From positions 1 through 13,722 of the forward strand of contig JAEZYZ010000435.1 of NCBI GenBank assembly GCA_023418705.1: a DNA stretch of 13,722 bases. Direction: 5' to 3'. The notes beneath the pieces were generated by a model. It did not search any database. It had not been told where the DNA came from and saw only the letters and a list, made by a program, of their open reading frames with translations. A program made the position numbers and the translations under genes. Origin of the DNA: Pseudomonadota bacterium (GTDB lineage Bacteria > Myxococcota_A > Polyangia > Polyangiales > Polyangiaceae). Every line of letters begins with the position of its first letter. The first letter of the stretch is position 1. Below, one piece after another: positions 1 to 6,881 of this stretch.

Positions 1-307
1 CGAGCTCGCGGCCACGCTGACACCTCGCGAGTCGAATGGCTCACGAAAAGCCGCTGCATCCGCCGCTGGACGGGCAAGCGGCGCTCTTCGGACAGCTGCG
101 CCGATCCAGCGGGCACTTTGGTAGCGAATCGTGTCAAGCTTAATCGACCTCGATCGACCGCGATCGACCTCGATCGACATGGATGGGTGAAGACTTGAAG
201 CGGTCTCCTGTTCGCTGACGTCCCAGTATCGTTTCAGCGCACCGCACGTGCTCGTTCGGATCACCCGTCGCTATCCTGCTTCACTTCACTCACGCTCGAG
301 CCCCGCG
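1..307. other. Gene-poor left end, no convincing CDS
   Basis: No reading frame here combines a start, a ribosome site and coding-like third positions. A frame open from the left edge on the plus strand stops at about 125 and could be the tail of a gene lying outside, but nothing in its translation is recognisable. The only clear structure is the decamer repeat at 143-182. The stretch after about 260 may contain a badly degraded start of the kinase relic that follows. Confidence 0.5.
143..182. repeat. Four tandem decamers, ATCGACCTCG-type
   Basis: Four consecutive 10-bp units begin at 143, 153, 163 and 173, each starting ATCGAC. Units 1 and 3 are identical (ATCGACCTCG), unit 2 reads ATCGACCGCG and unit 4 ATCGACATGG, so there is also a 20-bp higher-order period. 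The junctions create CGATCG palindromes. The 10-bp period places each copy on the same face of the helix. It lies in non-coding DNA. It could be a protein-binding array or simple slipped-strand duplication, and nothing here decides between the two. Confidence 0.75.
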
Positions 308-655
308 CGAGGGGAGCGGTTGGCGGCAAAGGTCCTCCTTCGCCAGCACGCCGCTTCCCTCAGCTCCGGGATCGGATGCGACTGGAGGCTGCCATTCTCC
401 ACGTGAAGCTTCACGGTCACCTCGTTCGCGGCCATGACTTCTTGGAGACGGGCGATGGCCGCCCTGCCATCATCATGGAGGTGCTCCATGGAAAACACCA
501 TCCACGACGAAGTGACCGAGCGCGGCGCGCTTCCGGTCCCGGAGGCGCTGGCGCTGGCGTGGGCGGCGCACGGCCTGCGTGGGTTGGAGTCCCTGCACGC
601 GCTAGGTCTGCCGGCGGCCCGGGTGATGCTGCCTGGATCGACACTTCAAGCTCCA
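308..655 (+). pseudogene. Frameshifted remnant of a Ser/Thr protein kinase domain
   Basis: Reading three plus-strand frames in turn gives a continuous kinase-like sequence. Bases 308-367 encode GERLAAKVLLRQHAASLSS, which resembles the beta-3 strand with its ATP-binding Lys (codon 329). Bases 370-495 encode DRMRLEAAIL, with the alpha-C Glu (codon 385), then HLVRGHDF and the hinge-like IIMEVLHGK. From 497 the next frame gives TIHDEVTERGALPVPEAL and LRGLESLHALGL, which resemble kinase subdomain V to alpha-E. The expected HRDxKP catalytic loop is replaced by PAARVMLPG (611-637), so the catalytic Asp is missing. The frame changes at about 368 and 496 (one extra base after the AAA at 493-495). A GGAGG six bases before the ATG at 488 looks like a ribosome site, but it falls inside the kinase homology. 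The C-lobe is lost where the neighbouring gene ends. The kinase assignment is from remembered family consensus. Confidence 0.55.
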
Positions 656-667
656 TCACCATCCGAC

Positions 668-2773
668 CTACCTCGCAGCCCCGCCCTCCACGCACTCCTC
701 CGCTTGGCAGAAGACGAACACCGATTGACGCCGCAGGTCGACGTGTCCGGGGAAGCAAAACGCGGCTCGCTGGGCCGGGGGGCAGTGGCTGACGAGATCC
801 TCGTTGCCGAAGCCCTGCGCTGGATCGACGTGGCACCAGCCGTCCGCCAGCGGCGTCGAAGCGCCGGGGGGTTGCAGGTCGAGGTCCGTCAGACAAGCGC
901 TTAGGCTGGGACCGCGTGCCTGCGGGAGCTCGCACAGGCACATCGCGTCGCAGTCGCCGAGAAAGCCGCCGTCGCAGCTCCCTTCCGCTCGGATCTTCTC
1001 GCGCACCGACCGGTCGCGCGCCTCGGCCGGCGGTCGACTGCCAGGCCATTCGCAGGTGCACGGCCGGTGGGGGTAGGCTGCGCGCGCGGCGATGACGGCG
1101 CACGGCACCTGGCCGTGCTCGGACGACGCTGGGTCCAGGTTCCGCGCGAGCTGGCTCGGGCCGCAGCGAGCTAATCCCTCGCTGACGGAGAGCCGCTCGA
1201 ACTCGGGCGTGAACGCGGGGCGGAAGAGGTAGTCGTGGCGTGCGTCGTCCTGGGGGTTGGGCGGGCAGATCGACCCCACGCGCGCGTCGTAGCGCAGCTC
1301 TCGCGCCAGCCTTAGCTGGCGTAGACCCGGATAGGCCTTCCCGAAGTATTGGGTGCTGCCTTCGGCGCCGGTCTCCGGATGCTGGCACACCGGGTTGGTG
1401 GCGATGCGCTCGGGCGATCCACAGTCGCAATGCGGCGCGTCCTGGCTGCACACGCGCGGCTCCGGCAGCGGGAAGATACAGGCGTATTGCAGGTCGTCGC
1501 CGGCTGGGGTGCGGCGCTCATGCCCGTTTCCGGGATGCAGCGGTCCTGGTGTCTCTGGCGGCAGCAGCGGACTGCCGATGATCGGGCTGTTCCCCTGCCG
1601 CGGCTCCACCGACTCGAGCAGCAGCGCGTCACCCGGCGGTACGCCTTGCTCGGGATCGCCGAGAAGGACCTCCCAGCGCCGATCCTGGCTGAGCTGGTCG
1701 GCGGTCGAAAAGACGACGGTCTCTCGGCCGCCAAGTGCGGGCCGAACCACGTCCTGCCAGGGCACGCCGTTCAAGCTGATGAGGTGGTGCACCGCATAGC
1801 CATCGTCCATGAACAGGGGATTTCCGACGGGCTGTCCCGGCTCGCAATCAGCCCCCCTCTCGATGGCGAGCTCGCAGTCGCAATCCGCGTCCCCCATTGG
1901 CGAGTCGGGGCACGACATCGCCTTGGTCAGCGCCACTCGGTAGCGCTCGACGGGATAGGTCAGCTCGCGCCCGAAGCGGCGCCGTTGATCGAAACAGGCG
2001 AGCTTGTCGGGTGAAGGCTGATCGGCCAAAAGCGCCGCGCCTTCCGGCGGCAGCGAGCAATCATTGCTCGAACCGACGAGCACCAGAGTAAACATCGAAG
2101 GGCGCAGAAACCGCGCGCGCTGCTCGAGCAGGGCCGCGTCCGGCGAGCCATCTGCGCGGACCGGCGCCGGCTGCGCCGCGAACCGGTAGAACGCTTCGAG
2201 CGGGGCTTGGATCGCGCAGCGGGTCTCCGCCGCCCGGCGGACGAGGCGCTCCAGATCGCGGAGGAACGCTTCGGCGTCCGCGCTGCCGCCCGGGACCTCG
2301 TCCAGCGGATCATAGGCGACCGAGCCGACCACCGGCTCAGAGCCGCCAGCTTCCGGCAAGGGGCAGCCGCCCGCGAACCCGACACTGGCGCTGACGACGG
2401 CGACGCGCAGGTCGTCGAGCGGCTGAGCCGCAGCGAACGATCCATCGGGACAGCGCTGCCCGACGCCAGCGCGGACACCGTCCGGGCCGTCAGCCGAGCC
2501 CGGCGAGGCGCAGCGCGGCCTGATGAGCTCCGCGATCACGTCGGTCACGCCCGCGACCACGAGATCGATCTTGTCCGCGGCGGCCGGCGAATCGTCGATG
2601 ACGAACAGCAGGTTGACCGGCGCTGCAGTTCCGGGCCGAAAGGAGGTCTCGTAGCTGCGGATCCGGCAGTTGGGCAGCGTGCTGATGGGCTCGTCCGTGC
2701 AGCCCGCGGCGCCGGGCACGGTAAGCACCAAGGCCAGCAGGCAAACGCGCGCAAGCGCGGAGCGAGGGTGCAT
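668..2773 (-). CDS. Cys-rich lipoprotein with degenerate von Willebrand A-like domain
   Basis: This 701-residue predicted lipoprotein has a basic start, a hydrophobic stretch (about 10-20) and the lipobox-like GAAGC, putting the lipidated Cys at residue 25. Residues 53-62 (VNLLFVIDDS) match the first strand and metal site of vWA domains. Residues 186-240 resemble the later part of the same fold in myxobacterial relatives, with C-x4-PLEAFYR and then FLRPSMFTLVLVGSSNDCS. The metal site looks damaged: DxSxS is D60-D-S62-P-A64, and the usual acidic TDEDDCS-type loop reads VGSSNDCS. The C-terminal half carries many Cys pairs (CDCE, CDCG, CTCE, CLCE), and about 30 Cys follow the signal peptide, which suggests an oxidised envelope or surface protein. 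It stands alone in its orientation behind a 168-bp gap. The start is the ATG just before the signal peptide; the ribosome site is weak. Ligand and role are unknown. Confidence 0.85.
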   Translation of the reverse strand: MHPRSALARVCLLALVLTVPGAAGCTDEPISTLPNCRIRSYETSFRPGTAAPVNLLFVIDDSPAAADKIDLVVAGVTDVIAELIRPRCASPGSADGPDGVRAGVGQRCPDGSFAAAQPLDDLRVAVVSASVGFAGGCPLPEAGGSEPVVGSVAYDPLDEVPGGSADAEAFLRDLERLVRRAAETRCAIQAPLEAFYRFAAQPAPVRADGSPDAALLEQRARFLRPSMFTLVLVGSSNDCSLPPEGAALLADQPSPDKLACFDQRRRFGRELTYPVERYRVALTKAMSCPDSPMGDADCDCELAIERGADCEPGQPVGNPLFMDDGYAVHHLISLNGVPWQDVVRPALGGRETVVFSTADQLSQDRRWEVLLGDPEQGVPPGDALLLESVEPRQGNSPIIGSPLLPPETPGPLHPGNGHERRTPAGDDLQYACIFPLPEPRVCSQDAPHCDCGSPERIATNPVCQHPETGAEGSTQYFGKAYPGLRQLRLARELRYDARVGSICPPNPQDDARHDYLFRPAFTPEFERLSVSEGLARCGPSQLARNLDPASSEHGQVPCAVIAARAAYPHRPCTCEWPGSRPPAEARDRSVREKIRAEGSCDGGFLGDCDAMCLCELPQARGPSLSACLTDLDLQPPGASTPLADGWCHVDPAQGFGNEDLVSHCPPAQRAAFCFPGHVDLRRQSVFVFCQAEECVEGGAAR

Positions 2774-2829
2774 GCAGGCCGCCTAGCAAAGCTCGTGCTT
2801 CAACTGTTCGAGCTCGCCAATCGCGCGAA

Positions 2830-2936
2830 GCGCGCCCGTTGCGCGCGGCTAGCGCCAACTCGGCTGGCGATCGACGGCGCCCGCCAGCAACCCAGTTGCC
2901 GGTCGCGCCCCGGGCCCAGCTCAGCTACGCCCGGGG
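2830..2936. other. Three consecutive hairpins between two minus-strand genes
   Basis: The 168-bp gap upstream of the lipoprotein and downstream of the reductase holds three inverted repeats. GCGCGC pairs across CCGTT (2830-2846). CGCCA pairs with TGGCG (2853-2869). CCCCGGGC pairs with GCCCGGGG (2908-2936) starting within 6 bases of the reductase stop. None is followed by a T-run on the minus strand, so these are not standard intrinsic terminators. They may still end or process the reductase transcript. At this GC content some pairing is expected by chance. Confidence 0.3.
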
Positions 2937-2941
2937 GCGGC

Positions 2942-3925
2942 TCACCAGTACTGATGCACCAGCGGCTTGATTTCGGCGGCGTAGAGCTCGGCGATTGTTC
3001 GCAGGTCGGCTTCGGGGATGGGGGGTAGATCGGCGGCGCGGGCGTTCTCTTCGACCTGGGAGGGGCGCTTGGCGCCGGGGATGGCGCAGGTGACGGCGTC
3101 GTTCATCAAGATCCAGCGCAGGGCCCACTGGGCCATGCTGACGCCCTCGGGGATCAGCGGCCGGAGCTGCTCGACCAGATCGAGGGCTCGGTCGAAGTCG
3201 ACGCCGGAGAAGGTCTCGCCGCGATCGAAGGCCTCTCCCTTGCGGTTGAAGGCGCGGTGATCGTCGGCTTCGAACTTGGTCTGGCGCGACATCTTGCCGC
3301 CGAGCAGGCCCGAAGAGAGGGGCAGCCGGGCGAGGATGCCGACCTTGCGCCGCTTGGCCTCGGCGAAGAAGAGCTCCGCCGGGCGCTGGCGGAAGACGTT
3401 GTAGATGATCTGGACGCTCTGCACACCGGGGTACTCGATGGCCTTGAGCGCCTCTTCCACCCGCTCCACGCTCACGCCGTAGTTTCGGATCTTGCCGGCC
3501 TTGACCAGGTCGTCGAGGACGCCGAACACCTCGGGCCGGTAGTAGACGTCGGTCGGGGGGCAGTGCAGCTGCAAGAGGTCGATGCTGTCGACCTCCAGGT
3601 TCTTCAGGCTGCGGTCGACGAAGGCGCCGAGGTTGTCGCGGTTGTAGCCGTCGGCGACGTGCGGGCTGAGGCGGCGCCCCGCCTTGGTCGCGACGTAGAA
3701 GGGCTCACGCCGCTCGCGACGCAGCTGTGCGATGAGCCGCTCGCTCTTGCCGTCGCCGTAGACGTCGGCGGTGTCGAAGAAATTGACGCCGAGATCGAGC
3801 GCCTGGTGCAACGCAGCCAGCGATTCCTTGTCGTCGACCGAGCCCCAGGTGCCGCCGATGGCCCAGGCGCCAAAGCTGATGGTGGAGACCTCAAAGCCCG
3901 TTCGTCCGAGGGGTCGGTACTGCAT
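2942..3925 (-). CDS. Aldo/keto reductase
   Basis: A complete 327-residue cytoplasmic NADPH-dependent oxidoreductase of the aldo/keto reductase (TIM-barrel) superfamily, of typical length. The family opening RPLGRTGFEVS is present. The catalytic tetrad is intact: Asp51 and Tyr56 in FDTADVYG, Lys81 in VATKAG, and His121 in LLQLHCPP. Near the C-terminus AIPGAKRPSQVEEN is the NADP-phosphate-binding motif. The sequence resembles the general group that reduces aldehydes and ketones; the substrate cannot be told from sequence. The start is the ATG with GGAG nine bases upstream on the minus strand. It is divergent from the SDR gene at 4104, and the two could share control, though a common pathway is only a guess. 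Confidence 0.95.
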   Translation of the reverse strand: MQYRPLGRTGFEVSTISFGAWAIGGTWGSVDDKESLAALHQALDLGVNFFDTADVYGDGKSERLIAQLRRERREPFYVATKAGRRLSPHVADGYNRDNLGAFVDRSLKNLEVDSIDLLQLHCPPTDVYYRPEVFGVLDDLVKAGKIRNYGVSVERVEEALKAIEYPGVQSVQIIYNVFRQRPAELFFAEAKRRKVGILARLPLSSGLLGGKMSRQTKFEADDHRAFNRKGEAFDRGETFSGVDFDRALDLVEQLRPLIPEGVSMAQWALRWILMNDAVTCAIPGAKRPSQVEENARAADLPPIPEADLRTIAELYAAEIKPLVHQYW

Positions 3926-4103
3926 TCGTCGTCGCTCCGTGTTCGGTGCCGTCTTGGGTGGTGGGCGCCGTCCATACTACGCCACGCCGCCGACGTCGAC
4001 GCCGTGCGCCGCGCGCCGAACGCATCACCATCGCCCGCGGACCCAACGCCTTGACGCAGCACGCCTCCCGGCCCAAGACGAGCGCTCGCTCGGAGCGACA
4101 ACC
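3926..4103. promoter_or_regulatory. Divergent intergenic region between reductase and SDR genes
   Basis: These 178 bp must carry the start signals for both outward-facing genes. I could not identify convincing -35/-10 hexamers. The two ribosome sites are mirror copies: GTCGCTCCG at 3931-3939 and CGGAGCGAC at 4091-4099 form a perfect 9-bp inverted repeat, giving GGAGCGAC before each start codon. The spacing is 8-9 bases from GGAG to ATG on both sides. Confidence 0.5.
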
Positions 4104-5090
4104 ATGAAAGTTCTCTTCATCGGCGGGACCGGCATCATCAGCTCGGCGTGCAGCGCGCTCGCGCTCGATCAGGGCATCGACTTGTACCTCCTGTGCCGAG
4201 GCAAGAGCGCGCGCCCCGTCCCGGCGCGGGCCAAGGTCTTGCACGGCGACATCCGCGATCCGGGCTCGGCGCGCGCGGCGCTCGGGGAGCACCGCTTCGA
4301 CGTGGTGGTCGACTGGGTCGCGTTCGAAGAGCGGCACATCGAGATCGACCTCGAGCTGTTCTCCGGGCGCACGCGGCAGTACCTCTTCATCAGCTCCGCG
4401 TCGGCGTACAAGACCCCGCCCACCCACCTCCCCGTCACGGAGGCGACGCCGCTGCACAACCCATTCTGGGCCTACTCACGCGCCAAGATCGCCTGCGAGG
4501 AGCGGCTGACGCGGGCCTACCGGGAGCAGGGCTTCCCGGCCACCATCGTGCGCCCGTCGCACACCTACGATCGCACGCTCTTGCCGCCGCACGGCGGCTA
4601 CGCGGTGATCGACCGCATGCGCCGGGGCAAGAAGGTCGTGGTGCACGGCGACGGCAGCTCGCTGTGGGTGCTCACCCACCACCGCGATTTCGCCAAAGGG
4701 TTCAACGGGCTCTTCGGGCTCGACGCGGCCATCGGTGAGGCCTTCCACATCACCTCCGACGAGGTGCTGACCTGGGATCAGATTCATCACATCCTCGGGC
4801 GCGCCGCGGGCGCCGAGCCCAAGATCGTGCACGTCCCGTCGGATTTCATCGCCCGCTTCGACCAGAGCTGGGGCGACAGCCTGCTCGGCGACAAGACCCA
4901 CAGCATGATCTTCGACAACACCAAGATCAAACGCTTCGTCCCGGGCTACCGAGCCACGATCCCATTTTCGCGAGGCGCCGAGGAGATCCTCGCCTACTAC
5001 GACGAAGATCCCTCGCGACGGGTCGTCGATGACGCCTACGACCAGGTCGTCGACCGGATCGTCGGCGTGTACGAAAAGGCGCTCGGCTGA
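4104..5090 (+). CDS. NAD-dependent epimerase/dehydratase family SDR
   Basis: A 328-residue extended or atypical short-chain dehydrogenase, complete, with a Rossmann fold at the N-terminus. MKVLFIGGTGIIS carries the dinucleotide motif, with Ser13 where relatives more often have Gly or Ala. GDIRD (48-52) and DVVVD (66-70) are the usual following elements. FISSASAY (95-102) and YSRAK (Tyr124, Lys128) supply the Ser/Tyr/Lys catalytic set. HRDFAKGFNGLFG and FHITSDEVLTWDQI resemble the C-terminal substrate-binding part of nucleotide-sugar epimerase relatives, including the CSP41-like branch. The ATG at 4104 is chosen over upstream starts because GGAG sits 8 bases before it and the Rossmann strand begins at once. 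The substrate is unknown; sugar-nucleotide or similar is the family expectation. Confidence 0.9.
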   Translation: MKVLFIGGTGIISSACSALALDQGIDLYLLCRGKSARPVPARAKVLHGDIRDPGSARAALGEHRFDVVVDWVAFEERHIEIDLELFSGRTRQYLFISSASAYKTPPTHLPVTEATPLHNPFWAYSRAKIACEERLTRAYREQGFPATIVRPSHTYDRTLLPPHGGYAVIDRMRRGKKVVVHGDGSSLWVLTHHRDFAKGFNGLFGLDAAIGEAFHITSDEVLTWDQIHHILGRAAGAEPKIVHVPSDFIARFDQSWGDSLLGDKTHSMIFDNTKIKRFVPGYRATIPFSRGAEEILAYYDEDPSRRVVDDAYDQVVDRIVGVYEKALG

Positions 5091-5143
5091 CGCAAATTAC
5101 CTATTCAGAAAGAACGGGGCGCGCCGAGGCTCGCGGGGCCGGA

Positions 5144-5482
5144 TTGTCGAAGATCCGGCGAAGCATGGCAGAGAACGGCTCATCGCCGTCGGCGTTCGAG
5201 TTCGACGAGGCACGGACGTACTTCCGGGTCACACTTCCAGCCCATCCCGAGCACGTGCCCTTGACGCTGCTGCGCGACTACGCCTACAAGAAGGCAACGG
5301 GTAGCGAGCGCGAAGCGCGAAGCTTGCTGGAACAAGCCTGGAGGGAGGGTCCGCGTTCGCCTTCGCCTTCGCTGGCGGTAGCCCTGGTGCGCGAGCTTAT
5401 CCAGCAGCGCGATAGGGTCGTGGCAGATCGGCTGATCGGTGGCATCGACCAAGCGCCTCCCCCCTCTCAATCGTGCGCGTGA
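5144..5482 (+). pseudogene. 5'-truncated relic of an AlbA_2/RecG-like ATP-binding protein
   Basis: The open frame ends at 5482 and has possible starts TTG 5144 or ATG 5165. Its translation contains ARGAGLSKIRRSMAENG (5123-5173) followed by FEFDEARTYFRVTLPAHPEH. This resembles the very end of the ATP-binding domain of AlbA_2-type putative transcriptional regulators (RecG-like C-terminal HATPase), where RGxGLxKIRRxMxxNG and an FRVTLP strand close the domain. The similarity begins upstream of any start codon, at about 5120, and the several hundred residues expected before it are absent. A helical tail (RDYAYKKATGSEREARSLLEQAW) follows. It begins only about 30 bases after the SDR stop, and its end overlaps the purB stop by 16 bases. 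I read it as a relic, although a small expressed protein from TTG or ATG cannot be excluded. Confidence 0.6.
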
Positions 5483-6771
5483 ACGGCGCGCTCGATGATC
5501 CGCTCCGCCCAGCGCAGCGTGTGCTTGAGATCGAAGCAAGTGTCGAGGTCGGCGGGGGTGAGCTTGCCCGCGACGTCGGGATCGCCGCCGAGCAGCTGCC
5601 GGAAATCGCCCTCGCCGGAGAAGGCCTTCATGGCGTTGCGCTGGACGAGCTCGTAGGCCTTTTGCCGCGGCAGGCCCTTCTGGACCAGCGCCAGCATCAC
5701 GCCTTCGCTGAAGAACAGCCCGCCGCTGCGGTCCAGGTTGCGCTGCATGCTGTCGGGGTAGACGACGAGCCCTTCGACCACCGACAGCGTCCGGTCGAAC
5801 ATGAACGCCAGGGTCGCGGTGGCGTCCGGCGCGATCATGCGCTCGACCGAGGAGTGGGAGATGTCCCGCTCGTGCCAGAGCGCGACGTTCTCCAGCGCCG
5901 GGACGATGGCGCTGCGGACGATGCGTGCCAGGCCGCAGAGGTTTTCGCTGAGGACCGGGTTCCGCTTGTGCGGCATCGCGCTCGATCCTTTTTGACCCTG
6001 GGCGAAGCGCTCCTCCGCTTCGTTCAGCTCCGTGCGCTGCCAGTGGCGGACGTTGGTGGCCAGCCGCTCCACGGCGGTGGCGGCGAGCGCGAGCGCGGCG
6101 AAGAAGGCGGCGTGCCGATCGCGGGGGACGATCTGGGTGGCGACCGTCTCCGGACGCAGCCCGAGCTTCGACAGCGCCTCGGCCTCGATCTCCGGCGTGA
6201 GGTGCGCGTAGGAGCCGACCGCGCCGGCGATCTTTCCCACGGCGACCTCGTGACGGGCGCGCTGGATGCGGCCGCGGGCTCGCTTGAACTCCGCCAGGTG
6301 CCCCGCCAGCACGACCCCGAAGGTGAGCGGCTCGGCGTGGATGCCGTGCGACCGCCCGATGATGGGCGTCGCCTTGTGCTCGCGGGACCGCTGGATCAGC
6401 GCCTCGATCACTCGATCGCAGCGCGCGAGCAGCAAGTCTGCCGCTCGGACGAGCTGCACGGCGAGGCTCGTGTCGAGCACGTCGCTCGAGGTCATGCCCC
6501 GGTGCAGCCAGCGCGCTGGCTCCCCCGCCAAGCGTTCCACGTGCGTCAAGAACGCGATCACGTCGTGGCGGGTGGTGCGCTCGATCGCCTCGATCTCCGC
6601 CGGGTCGAGCTCGATCTTCGCGGCGCGGATGGCCGCGGCGGTGCCCGCCGGGACGAGGTCTGCGGTTTCCATGGCCTCGCAAGCGGCGAGCTCGACCTCG
6701 AGCCAGATCGAGTACCGCGTGGCGTCCGACCAGAGCGCGGCGACGTCGGCTGGTGTGTAGCGCGGGATCAT
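5467..6771 (-). CDS. purB: Adenylosuccinate lyase
   Basis: A 434-residue enzyme of the fumarase/aspartase superfamily, matching the roughly 430-residue bacterial PurB form. It acts twice in purine synthesis, releasing fumarate from SAICAR to give AICAR and from adenylosuccinate to give AMP. The superfamily signature is exact: GSSAMPHKRNP at 262-272, with the catalytic Ser on the mobile loop. TTRHDV (His69), LHRGMTSSDVLDT (His90) and GRSHGIHAEP (His142, His145) are the conserved active-site blocks. The start is an ATG followed by the PurB-like opening IPRYTP; AGGCGA lies about 8 bases upstream. It faces the relic at 5144-5482 tail to tail with a 16-base overlap. It lies 110 bp downstream of the big lipoprotein gene in the same direction, so it may have its own promoter or be read through. 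Confidence 0.98.
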   Translation of the reverse strand: MIPRYTPADVAALWSDATRYSIWLEVELAACEAMETADLVPAGTAAAIRAAKIELDPAEIEAIERTTRHDVIAFLTHVERLAGEPARWLHRGMTSSDVLDTSLAVQLVRAADLLLARCDRVIEALIQRSREHKATPIIGRSHGIHAEPLTFGVVLAGHLAEFKRARGRIQRARHEVAVGKIAGAVGSYAHLTPEIEAEALSKLGLRPETVATQIVPRDRHAAFFAALALAATAVERLATNVRHWQRTELNEAEERFAQGQKGSSAMPHKRNPVLSENLCGLARIVRSAIVPALENVALWHERDISHSSVERMIAPDATATLAFMFDRTLSVVEGLVVYPDSMQRNLDRSGGLFFSEGVMLALVQKGLPRQKAYELVQRNAMKAFSGEGDFRQLLGGDPDVAGKLTPADLDTCFDLKHTLRWAERIIERAVHAHD

Positions 6772-6791
6772 GCGCTGTCGCCTACCTCAAA

Positions 6792-6836
6792 CCGCCCGCG
6801 GTGACCACGTCAAATCGGCGCGCGCCGTGCGGGCGG
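6792..6836 (-). terminator. Possible stem-loop between lipoprotein and purB
   Basis: CCGCCCGC (6792-6799) pairs exactly with GCGGGCGG (6829-6836). The loop between them contains the 12-bp palindrome CGGCGCGCGCCG (6816-6827). On the minus strand the outer stem is followed by only TTT. It lies downstream of the lipoprotein stop and just before purB, so it could reduce read-through. The weak U-tract makes this tentative. Confidence 0.3.
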
Positions 6837-6881
6837 CTGGGCGGGCGCGCGGGCACGCCAAAACTGCGCGCGGGACCCGGC

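Noticed and set aside
286..501. Minus-strand 71-residue frame with fairly coding-like third positions
   Set aside because: It is antisense to the kinase-like remnant, lacks a good ribosome site, and its translation is not recognisable.
488..904. Plus-strand frame with an ideal GGAGG before ATG 488
   Set aside because: The first part fits inside the kinase homology as an internal Met-Glu; after about 655 it runs antisense to the lipoprotein and third-position G/C drops.
5180..6682. 500-residue minus-strand frame
   Set aside because: Shadow of purB in another frame: Arg/Ala/Gly/Pro-rich low-complexity translation, while purB itself is unmistakable.
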